Positions 1-9,099 of a DNA stretch of 64,000 bases are shown here, in pieces. Both the position numbers and the translations under genes were made by a program. Within the stretch, counting starts at the first letter, position 1, and each line of letters opens with the position of its first letter. The DNA comes from Fremontodendron californicum (lineage: Eukaryota; Streptophyta; Magnoliopsida; Malvales; Malvaceae). Under the pieces are notes generated by a model, which searched no databases, had not been told where the DNA came from, and worked only from the letters and a program-made list of their open reading frames with translations. Location of the stretch: the NCBI GenBank assembly GCA_030761205.1, contig JAULJL010000041.1:506001-570000 (forward strand). The letters run 5' to 3'.

Positions 1-148
1 ATAAACATGCAAAGGTTTCATTTACTATTTTTTTTTTTTTTTTTTTACTTTAAGTAGAATTAAGCCCCCGTTTTACTGGAGGATTTTTAAAATGTTGAAT
101 TAATTAATAACCAATTTTTAAAATCAATTTTATTATTTAATTTTTATT

Positions 149-597
149 TTAAAATCTTAATAATATTGATATTGATATAATTGTTTTTTAATTATGAAAT
201 TAAATTATTTTAATTATTTATCTATGAATTACGTAATACAAATTTATTTTCAATTGTTATTTATATGCATTTTTAAATATATTTAGATCTTATTTTATAG
301 TGCATATTTTTATATAGGAGGTAAAAAATCATAAATAAAAAATTATTTTTAAATTAAAATTTATTAAATAATAATAATTTATTTAATTATTTATAAATTG
401 TAATAATATTAATATAATTATATTTTTTTAATTATGAAAATTAAATTTATGGTAATTGTTTATTTATAAATTACATAATAGAAATGCATTTTCAATTATT
501 ATTTATATGCATTTTTTAAACATATTTAGATCTTATTGTATATATTTATTTATAGGAGGTAAAAAATAATAAATGAAAAATAACAAAATAAAATTAT
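149..597. repeat. Diverged tandem duplication, period about 240 bp
   Basis: Two successive AT-rich stretches can be aligned by eye. Both run from a TAATAATATT-type start through TTTTCAATT, ATATGCATTTTT and TTAGATCTTATT to a shared TATAGGAGGTAAAAAAT, seen near 312 and again near 550. The offset is about 238-240 bp. The copies differ by many substitutions and small indels, so the duplication is old. No coding potential is visible. Confidence 0.6.
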
Positions 598-734
598 GGT
601 TTATAAGCAGCAAGTTCATTTTTTTTTTAAATTAATGAACTACTAACTCATTTTTATATTTTATTTTGCATATTTAATTATTCAAATAAAAAATAACTAA
701 AATAAAATTATGATTTATATTTAATTCTCTCGAT

Positions 735-1165
735 TGATCAGCTTTCTCACTCTGGCTAGCAGCAAGTTTTTTTTTTAATTTTTTTTTTCGAGCAGATCAA
801 GTATGGATCCTAAATCAACCGCGAGTTAATGTTTGGAAAATTTCTTTTAAATACATCATTTAAAAATAAATTAAATTAAAAAACTATAACTATAAAAAAA
901 AATTAAAACTAAAAATATATATATATATATAAAGTTTGCCACGTGACTATTTAAGAAATTTTTCGATTTTCTCACACTGATTAGTAGTAAATTCGTTTTT
1001 TTCTTTTTTAAAATTTTTTACGAGTGGGTCAGGGATCCCAAATCGACTTCTGAATCAACGTGTTGACTGATCCTTTTAAATACATTGTTTGAAAATAAAA
1101 TAAAAATAATTAATAAATTAATATTAAAAAAACTAAAACTAAAAAATAAAAATAAAAAACTTGCC
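735..1165. repeat. Second diverged tandem pair, period about 235 bp
   Basis: The stretch from about 735 (a CTTTCTCACTCTGG-like start) is repeated from about 968 (TTCTCACACTGATTAG). The blocks then follow in the same order: a T-run, a CGAGxxGxTCAxG segment with GGATCC, TTTTAAATACAT, and an A-rich block ending in TTGCCAC. The copies are well diverged. Nothing in the block looks like a gene. The similar period to the preceding pair may be coincidence. Confidence 0.5.
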
Positions 1166-1286
1166 ACACCTAAAGCAAAAAAAAGTTTGACATGTGTCAA
1201 GCTTTGACCCTTAGGAGATTTTTTTTAATGTATTTAGGTATAGATTAAAGCACATTTTAAATCTTTTAGTTTTTTTTTTTATTAAA

Positions 1287-1600
1287 TTGTTTTTGCTGAC
1301 ATGGAAGTCGCGTGGCGAACGTTTAAGAAAATGGTTGGTGAGAGGGCGGAGCGTGTGCCCGCGTACTCTCTGCATGCAATGTAGGCGTGCGACCACGTGC
1401 CTTTTCCCGCCCAGGCACGAACTGTCGCATTCTCCACTTTCCACCGTCAGATCAAATTGCAACGGTCCTGATTCTCCGACAGCCATAAGTGACCAGACCT
1501 CGTGGAGCACGTTTCAATCACACAAAAAACCTGCTTCTCTTGCACCTCCTTCTATTCCATGCCACTTTAGGTATTATCCCCTACGTTTCGCCTAAGTTGT
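1287..1600. other. GC-richer island with a G-box, no supported gene
   Basis: About 300 bp stands out from the AT-rich surroundings. It contains a palindromic CACGTG (G-box core, 1394-1399) and several CGTG/CACG words. Short ORFs overlap on both strands here (1287-1595 + and 1510-1211 -), but neither has a recognisable motif. It may be an old promoter-proximal or transposon-derived fragment. No downstream exon was found that would make it a gene. Confidence 0.35.
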
Positions 1601-2598
1601 ACTCTCCTACAATCAACCAATAGAAATCAAGCTAGAGCCCATAATTGTCATTTTTGTTTTTAATTTTTTAGTATTTTTATCATTTACATAGAATTTTTTA
1701 AGTTCACAAATTAAATTAAAAGATCGACATATATATATATATTTTAAATATAACTTAAAAATATATGTTATTATATTAATTTCGTTTGTAAAATTTAAAA
1801 AAATTAATTTATAATAGAATGAGATAATTTCTTATAATATTAATATAATCTAAGCCTAAGCCTAAACCTATGCCTTTCCTTTTATTTTCTTTTTTTATGA
1901 TATTAAATGAAAAATTATTCAATCATTAAAACAAAAACAAAACAATTAAATTTCAACATCGCAAACATGTTTTTTTTTTTTTAAATGTGTATTTAGTTAT
2001 GAATTATAATGAAAATCAACTATTATCCATGGCAAGCATTATTCCAATGAGTTTATTTTAATATTGCATAAAATCCTCTATAATAATTATTAGTACAATG
2101 AAAAATTTTATGCATAGACTACGGATAGTTTATTTATTTATTCTTTTACATTATTTTCAAATTAAGATAAAATTAAAATTAAAATTATTTTTACAAGTAT
2201 TTTTACCACTTTTATTGTTCTTATATATCTCTTTAATAATTTTATCCCAAATTAATAGGTTGCACGAATTTCCCGTAGGGTTTGGGGTAGAGAATAAAAG
2301 CTTGAGTAGTTTCGTGGAAGCCAAAAATGCTTGAAGAAGACAACTTAGTCCATCACCCCAATTTTGAATCTCCGAATCCAATCGAAACTAGGAAAAGCTA
2401 ACGCTGTCAACGAATCAGAGCCTTGTATTATATAAATCAATCAAACCCCATTCATCCAATCTTGACCCTTCCAAGAAATCCAAAAGAGAATTCAACATTT
2501 TCAATTCAATTCTTTTTCCCCTTAAAAACCCAAATTTTTTTTTTATTGTTTCCTTGGGCAACGAAAATCCATTTCCCAGGGGAACAAGAAAAACAACA
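1601..2598. other. Upstream region and 5' UTR of the gene at 2599
   Basis: This stretch is AT-rich with no supported coding sequence. The last 250 bp become more balanced and CAA/CCC-rich, as expected of a promoter and 5' leader for the downstream gene. Short ORFs here (for example 2098-2334 and 2423-2779) have no motif and overlap that gene in other frames. Confidence 0.4.
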
Positions 2599-3297
2599 AT
2601 GGCGGTGGTGGGTAGTGTTGTTTGTGGTGGAAACGTTTGTCTTAAACGCCATGAATCGTCCAATCTTTTCAACTTCCATAACCCAAATGCACGTCCATGT
2701 TCTTTCATGGTTTCAGATCCACAATCGTCGAGATCAAGAACGTCGACCAAGATCTTGGCTTCATCGCCGTCTAAGGTAAGTCTTCAACCTTTGCCAAAAC
2801 AAGAAGAGAAGAAACGGAACGAATTATTGTACGAGAAAATAGACGAGTGGATGAGAGATTCAGTGGTTGAAATCGTCAAGAAGTTGCCAGAATCGCCACT
2901 TTTGGTCCACGTTTACTCCGACAACAACACGATTAAAACCAGGACAGAAAAGGCGATGGAAGACAACTGGGTTGCGGTGAAACAAAAGTGGGAGAAAGGT
3001 GAGACTCCAATGCCTGATGGGATGATTTTTGTTGAACAAATACAACAAGAAGAAGAAGGAAAAATGGGTGATGAAAGAGAGAACAATGAGGAGGTTTCAA
3101 GGGCATGGGGGATTGTGGTTCAAGGCAAAGGGGAAAAAGGCTGTGGGCTTGCTCCAGCTTGTTATTTGTTGAAGACTAGTAAAGTGAGTTCAGGGTTTGG
3201 GTCAAGGTGCACCCATTTTTGTTTGGTGAAGGTTAACAATTTCAGGGAAACTGCTTTCTCACAGCTCAAGAATTGTTGGCTGTTGCAGGGGAATTGA
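2599..3297 (+). CDS. Plastid-type conserved plant protein, DUF7804-like
   Basis: Single-exon ORF of 232 residues. The ATG at 2599 is chosen over the in-frame ATG at 2554 because it sits in AACAATGGC, a strong plant start context. The first 55-60 residues are Ser/Arg/Asn-rich and nearly free of acidic residues, like a chloroplast transit peptide. The mature part has a charged stretch (KQEEKKRNELLYEKIDEWM), then PESPLLVHVYSDN, WVAVKQKWEKGETPMPDG, and a C-terminal GLAPACYLLKTSK...CTHFCLVKV...CWL block with several cysteines. I recall this pattern from plant proteins of unknown function called DUF7804, but could not search. A good donor word (AAGGTAAGT, about 2774) lies inside the ORF, yet the frame stays open and continuous, so I read the gene as intronless. 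Biochemical function unknown. Confidence 0.75.
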   Translation: MAVVGSVVCGGNVCLKRHESSNLFNFHNPNARPCSFMVSDPQSSRSRTSTKILASSPSKVSLQPLPKQEEKKRNELLYEKIDEWMRDSVVEIVKKLPESPLLVHVYSDNNTIKTRTEKAMEDNWVAVKQKWEKGETPMPDGMIFVEQIQQEEEGKMGDERENNEEVSRAWGIVVQGKGEKGCGLAPACYLLKTSKVSSGFGSRCTHFCLVKVNNFRETAFSQLKNCWLLQGN

Positions 3298-4581
3298 ACA
3301 AAAAGGAAAAAGTTGATTTTTTTTTTTTTTTTCTTTAAATTTTTTCTTCCTATTAAGACTTGATATTGATGGGAATTGGCAGGGCCTTTTGAATCTGTAA
3401 GCTGGGGGTCCTCTTGATTAAAATCAAGCTGGGAAATTGATTTACAAAATTCTTAGGAATTAAGGAAATCGGAAATTAGAATTGTTAATACTTACAAGTT
3501 TTCTTTATTTGATTTAAGTTATTGTGAATGTGAAGCATCTTTAGTACTAGTATGTTTGGATCAAGTGAAAGTTATAATTGATGATTTCACTTTCAATCTA
3601 TTTTATTTAGATTCGGCTAAGTTTAATTTTGTCTATTTTATGTATTTGAAGAGTCTACGTTGAATTGGAATATTTTAAAAAAAATAAGGAACAGGAGCAC
3701 ATAACTTTCTATTAGTATAGCATTTTACAAGCATAAAAGAAAGATATGAAAATATTTATGAAACTGACTAATTTCCATATTTGTTTTTTAAGCTTAATGA
3801 ATAAATTAAGCTATGTTACTATTACTTCTTGAAGATTCAGGTGAACTGGAAAATATGTGTATTTTAAGTCTCCATTCTGCACTTGGATATCTGAAATATA
3901 AAATCAGGCCATAATCCTGTAACTTATAAGTTGTTGCTTCGATTCTATATTTTTTGTTTTTTTGAAATATCCGTATCCGATTCATATTCAAACATGAATA
4001 TAGAATATGATCCCTAAAGACTCATCAAATACATGAAAAAACTTAAAATAAATTAAACATACTCGTGTCGGATACATAACCGTGTCCGAATAACAGTTTA
4101 TAAGCTTACTCTTTATGTCCAACTCAGCTGTAAGATAACCGTCACAAGCTTTACTATACTATATGATGATATAACTGACCTTGTTAATTGTTTCTGTAGC
4201 ATGTTTCGTAAGGGGCATTGTTCATGGTTGTCTTTCCTCAGGACAGCTGAAAATGCTGAAATTCCTAATTTTAAATGTTTTGTGTACTTGAATTCCTAAT
4301 GGGAATTTGCCAACAGCAATTTTTAGTAACCAAATATAGCACTTAACCTAATATTTCTGCTCCTCCACACATATTCTCCTCATCAAAGGCCAAGCATATT
4401 CATAACCATATTTGCCATCAATATCTTCCATCTTACTTGCTGGTTATGGTCTTTGATTCACTTACTCCATTGCCAAAAGCTATCAAGGAAACTACAAAGA
4501 GATGTATGTTGGATCAACTTTTTCCCGCTCTTCTGATTTTTGTATATTGACATGGATTTTGAGTCAACTTTTAGATCTCCT
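3298..4581. other. 3' flank of the DUF7804-like gene, no gene seen
   Basis: AT-rich 3' UTR and intergenic sequence. It contains one degenerate MITE copy (listed separately, about 3960-4097). The short ORFs at 3806-3991 and 4458-4679 on the minus strand come partly from MITE sequence and have no motif. Confidence 0.5.
3960..4097 (-). mobile_element. Degenerate copy of the CTATGTT MITE family
   Basis: Recognised by the internal words ATCCGTATCCGA, ATATGATCC, AAATACATGAAAAAACTT, CGTGTCGGATACATA and CCGTGTCCGAATAACA, in the same order as the better copies at 4582 and 29519. The termini are eroded and no target duplication is visible. Confidence 0.6.
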
Positions 4582-4761
4582 CTATGTTGCTCCGATTCTT
4601 CATTGTTGTTGAAGTATCTGTGTTCGACATGCGTGTCCGACGTATATCCGGGCATGGGTATGGGAGTATGATCCTCCAAAAATCCTCCAAATACATGGAA
4701 ATCTTAGAAAAAATTGAACATACCCGTGTCCGATATTAACACCCGAATCCGAATAACATAG
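4582..4761 (-). mobile_element. CTATGTT-family MITE (about 180 bp)
   Basis: Begins CTATGTTGCTCCGATTC and ends GAATCCGAATAACATAG, an inverted-repeat pair. The flanks GATCTCCT (4574-4581) and GATCTCCA (4762-4769) match at 7 of 8 bases, which looks like an 8-bp target duplication and so a hAT-like origin. No coding capacity. It is one of about ten copies of the same family in this window; strand is relative and arbitrary. Confidence 0.8.
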
Positions 4762-5827
4762 GATCTCCATGCCATCAACAGCCTGAACTTGGAAGTGATT
4801 TCCCAACTTTTCATCACACTCCACAAGAAAACAATTCAATATACCCCTCATATATCAATCCAAAACAAATTACCCAACTTGGAAGTTACTAGCTGTAATC
4901 TTTTCTACTAGAAAAAACAAATTACAAACTTGTGTATACAGAAAGAGAACAGCAAGTTTCTCTTCTTATACTCTTACCTTTTTTGTTCATCATATTGACC
5001 AGAACAGCACTGCAGCCACATGCAAAGTTTTTTCCCCATCTTTCCATGGCGTCTGTTAAGTTCTATAACTTCTATTCTTATTGAAACAATGCCTTGAATC
5101 GCTATGGATATCAAAGAATTTTGGGGTTATGATGTGTTTTGGTGTTATCTTTGGATCTAAAGGGTTTTCCTTTTGTTTTTTCAATCAATAAGCCAAATTT
5201 TAATGTAATAACTAATTATTCATTCCGAATTTAGATTAAGGGTGTGTTTGATAAAATATTAAAACTTTTTAATGCATGGAAAAAAAAATTCAATATTTAT
5301 TTTTTTCAATGTGATTGATAACTCATATTAAATTTTAGTTAATAGAAAATTTTTAACAAAAAAAATGTTGAATGAGATAAGTAGGTAGAGAATTACTCAT
5401 TACTTAATGCAGAACATATTCAGCTAATTTTATTTTTAAAAGATGGGATTTAAAAAAAACAATTTTATCCAGAATTATCCAAAATAATATAAAATATTAT
5501 ATTAATAAGATTAAAATTGTGAAATGAATAATTTTTAAAATTCAAAATTTACAATTATCAAATAATATAATTATATTCAATACTTAATTTTCAATAATAT
5601 ATCAAATCGTTTTTATAATACAAATTCAATGTTAAAAATTTAGTACTTAAATTTTCAATTAATCAAACAACAACTAACTCAATTAGCATTAGCAATGCCT
5701 ATTATATTTTACCTAAATCATTTTTTATTGAAGGAAGTGGAATTCGTGTTAAGGAGATAAGCCAGACTTTGAGTCCGTTCATATCAAAAGGGCCTATGCA
5801 TATATATTGAACATCACTTCAATCCAA
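4762..5827. other. Intergenic AT-rich DNA with a possible Tourist-like MITE
   Basis: No gene is visible. From about 5241 (GGGTGTGTTTGATAAA) to about 5672 (TTAATCAAACAACAACT) the ends are roughly inverted, and the interior is AT-rich and noncoding, as in small PIF/Harbinger-type MITEs. The target site is not clear. Confidence 0.3.
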
Positions 5828-5836
5828 AAGTTTAAA

Positions 5837-6305
5837 GGGTTAATATATACTTTAGTCTATGTACTTTATGTCTTTTGTCCTTTTGGTACTTGAAGATTTT
5901 TTTTTTCCACTTTGGTACTCCAACTATGCTGCCGTCTATGAGTTTACCCCAAGAGCTAACTCCGTTAAAAAAAAGCTAACTTGTCTATTAAGGCCAATTA
6001 GATGCAGACATATGGTCGAATAATCCATGTCACTATCTGAAGAAAAGTCACATCATCCTTCATTTTAATAAGCCACATAATTATAAAACGAAATTAAAAA
6101 AAAAAACAAATTTGTAAATTAGAAAATTTAATTTTCGGAAGAGGAAACAAATTAGGGGTTTAGGGTTATAGAAATCAGATTACTTCCTCTGAAATGGAAA
6201 AAAAAAAAAAATCAGTCGATCCCTTAAAAAAGTTAGTCGATCAATTTGAAATCAATTTGAAAAAACAAAAGTTTAGGGTTTTGTTCTTGTCTTTGATTCT
6301 TGTCC
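5837..6305 (+). repeat. Left terminal inverted repeat of the MULE
   Basis: Matches the reverse complement of 12028-12473 with moderate divergence. Shared landmarks are the CTTTATGTCTTTTGTCC word, the GCTGCCGTCTATGAGTTTACCCC block, GACATATGG and a GTTTTGTTCTTGT block at the inner edge. It probably supplies the promoter for the GRF gene that starts 300 bp inward. Confidence 0.9.
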
Positions 6306-6603
6306 GATGCACCAAATTCTAGTGATTTCTTCGTTGATTTAGGCTCACTAGAAGAATCGTGGATTTAGGGTGAAAAGGTGAAAGAAGATATTCATCTGCA
6401 ATTTTATTCCGTATTCTTCTATATTTGTTACTTCATCGAAACAATGTTTCACTGAAATCAGCAATTTTATTCATGTTGGTTTTTGATTCCTAGTTGCAGC
6501 TTTGTAATTGATTCGTACTGGATTTTTTTGCTTTATTCTTGGTTCTTAGGTGCTTAGTCATTCTTTGTTGGTTCTTTGCTTTGAAGGTTGAGATCACCCA
6601 AAA

Positions 6604-7198
6604 ATGTTAGAAAAGAAGTCTAGTAGCAGCTCGAAATCAACTCCTCATTCAAAGAATATTTTTTGTCATTGTGGATTAAAGGCTCCACTTTGCACCTCGA
6701 CAACTCCATGGAACAAAGGGAAAAAATTTTATGGCTGCCCACAGTACAAAGAGGTGTGTAAGAAAATAATGGATTTGTGTAATCTCTTTGAATAAGTTAA
6801 ATGTTGTTGGTTATGTAGTTGTAGCAAAATTCAATGATGATTTGGTGTATCAATCTTTGTTGCAGACTGATGAGTGTGGTTTTTTTGAGTGGTTTGAAAG
6901 AGTTGGTGATGACCACAGTCGAGAGGTTCATTGCAGATATGTAAATGATGAGCTAATCAGTCAGAATGATAGCTTATTGTCAAAAAACAGAGAGTTGAGG
7001 ATTGAGAATACAGAATTGAAGAAATTTGTCAACATTGATGAAGTGAATAGGCTGGTGAGCAAGGTTAAAACTGAGAAAAAGAAGATGAAAACATACAAAG
7101 GATTGGTGGAAAAGAGTAGAAATGAATTATTTTTGTATAAGGTTGCTTTGTTGGTTTCGTGGATCATGTTCTTAGTGTATTATGTAGGTATTATGTAG
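6604..7198 (+). CDS. GRF-type zinc-finger protein carried by the MULE
   Basis: Two exons, 6604-6753 and 6866-7198, give a 160-residue protein. Donor GAG|GTGTGT and acceptor TTGCAG|ACT keep phase 0. The join completes a GRF zinc finger: CHCGLKAPLCTST, then the KGKKFYGCPQYKE strand, then the new C and FFEWFE after the intron, so four zinc ligands (C, C or H, C, C) are present. After it comes a coiled-coil-like stretch (about residues 80-130, with SLLSKNRELRIENTELKKF) and a C-terminal hydrophobic segment (LVSWIMFLVYYVG) that could be a membrane anchor. Proteins with this architecture are common in plant genomes and often lie near MULEs. Unlike the transposase it has no stop or frameshift. Its role in the element is unknown. 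Confidence 0.75.
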
Positions 7199-7394
7199 TT
7201 TATAGGTAGTTTAGAAACAAGTGCATGTCTATGTAAGATTGACAAAATTTATGTATAAGGGTAATGTATTCAACATCTTCCTGCTTTGCATCTTTCTGCT
7301 TATATATTGAAAAAGATATACCCTTATTGAAAAAGATCATAACCATATGTTTCATTAATAGCAAAAAGAATACAATGTTTAGAGTCAACATCCA

Positions 7395-7500
7395 GACTCA
7401 AATTACATCCAGAATATAGTATCCAAAATGAAGTTTTCATATTAAACATGTTATATATTACATCCAAAATATAAGATCCAAAATGAAGATGTAATATCAA
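7395..7500. repeat. Short tandem duplication, about 65-bp period
   Basis: The word TTACATCCAGAATATAGTATCC-like is repeated about 65 bp later as TTACATCCAAAATATAAGATCC-like, each followed by AAAATGAAG. It lies in the convergent 3' regions between the two MULE genes. Confidence 0.55.
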
Positions 7501-8399
7501 CTAGTTTTTTCATAACAGCAAAAAACAGCTCATGCTCTTCAACTCTACTTCCAGATGTTCGGAATCTTTGACTTTGAGATATTTGCTTTGCTTTTAGTAT
7601 TGCTATCACACTTGCTTTCTTGAGAAGGAAATGTATCATCTATATCTTGTCCTTTCTTTTTTGTTCCCAACAGTTCATCTCTTAAATCCTATTAACAGCC
7701 CAAATATTATATTAGAACCCATCGTTTACGTAGCTAATATGATGGGATCAAACAAAATATAACCAGTTAATCACATACCTTGAAAAATCCATTACATTCG
7801 TATTCACCTTTTTTCGCTTGAACACTGGTTGCACTTCCTGGTTGATGACTGCCAAAGGTAAAGATAGTGTTTGTTGATTTGGTAGTTGTTTTAGGGATGA
7901 AAATCAACTGTTGGCCTCTAAAACCAGGCTGTAAATAAAAAAACAATAATTCAATGCCTCATAAAGTAGAAACTTAGTAATAACATGTGTACTACTTACA
8001 TTCAGTATTTACAAATTTGTCTTCTCATTAGTGTAGATCCCAAGCCCTTGCATTATTTTTTCCCCTTGGTCCAACAGCACCAAATTTCCCATCAATTTTT
8101 TCTTTGCCTTTCCCTGGATTGGGAAGTTCTTCCAATTGTTGTTTGCCTTTGTTATTTGGTGGTTTTCTCCTTGTTGCTGCTGGTCTTCTTGTAGCTGCAG
8201 TTTCTTGTGTTGGATCTGGTTGGGCCGTTGAAACAGTAGCTTTCATTGGAATAGTTCTGGTTGCTGCTGGTCTTCTTGTAGCTGTAGATACTTGTGTTGG
8301 AATTGGTTGGGCTGTTGAAGTAGTAGCTTCCACTTGAACACTTCTGGTTGTTGTTGGTCTTCTTGCTGCTGCAGCTACTTGTGTTGGACCTGGCTGGAC

Positions 8400-8535
8400 T
8401 GTTGAAACTCTTCTTGCAGAACCTCTACCCCTTGAACCTCTTCCTGCAGAACCTCTACCCCTTAAACCTCTTCCTATTGAACCTCTACCCCTTGAACCTC
8501 TTTTTGCTGAACCCTACCCGTTGCACCTCTTCCTT
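8400..8535 (-). repeat. GRGS-type coding repeat in the transposase tail
   Basis: On the minus strand a 30-bp unit with a 15-bp half-unit encodes repeated Gly-Arg-Gly-Ser and Arg-Gly-Arg-Gly-Ser blocks. Beyond it are two copies of a TAQPxPTQ...ATRRPAATR segment (8028-8333). This is a basic, disordered tail typical of DNA- or RNA-binding MULE transposases. Confidence 0.7.
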
Positions 8536-9009
8536 GCCCCCTTGTACTAGGTCCATCTGTACAATATTCAGTATCTGTAGGAGTTTGATGGTCAATCATT
8601 GGCTCTCATATGGAAAAACATGTGATCAATAACAAAATTGGAGGCAGTACTTTATATGCAAATGGAAACAAAAAATTCATAAGCAGAACTTACATTTTGA
8701 CATTCTTGTTTGGACACTTTCTAGAGTTGTGCCCAAGGTGAAAACACTTTTGACACCTCATTCTCCTTCCTTTTCTTGACAAGTGTGTCCCACTGGCCTC
8801 ACCCTCCTCTCTCAATCTCTTTTTTTTGGTCTACCAGGCATTTTCCTATCAATTGGGGGATCAATCGAACCCATTTTTGTATGTGGCCAAAATCTATCAC
8901 CTGGTACTGGTGGTAGCACAAATTATACAACTTCACATACTGGCCTTTCTTGTAAGCTTCTATAACATAGTCTTCAATGTTCTTCCGCCTAAACAGTATA
9001 ACACATATT

Positions 9010-9099
9010 GCATGTGGGCATGGAATCCCAGTAAGATCCCATGACCTACAATTGCATGTGTGGGCATGGAATCCCAGTAAGATCCCATGACCTACAATT
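9010..9099 (-). repeat. 46-bp tandem duplication in the SWIM exon
   Basis: The segment containing GGGCATGGAATCCCAGTAAG occurs at about 9016 and again at 9062, an offset of 46 bp. 46 is not a multiple of three, so translation of the transposase passes through one SWIM motif, shifts frame and stops. The copies are almost identical, so this is a late event. Confidence 0.85.

Noticed and set aside
1211..1595. Overlapping ORFs of about 100 codons on both strands
   Set aside because: No motif, no splice partners, and the two strands are open only because of the local GC-richer composition.
7985..8632. Plus-strand hydrophobic ORFs rich in Leu and Val
   Set aside because: They are mirror readings of the repetitive Ala/Thr/Arg- and Gly/Arg-rich tail of the minus-strand transposase.
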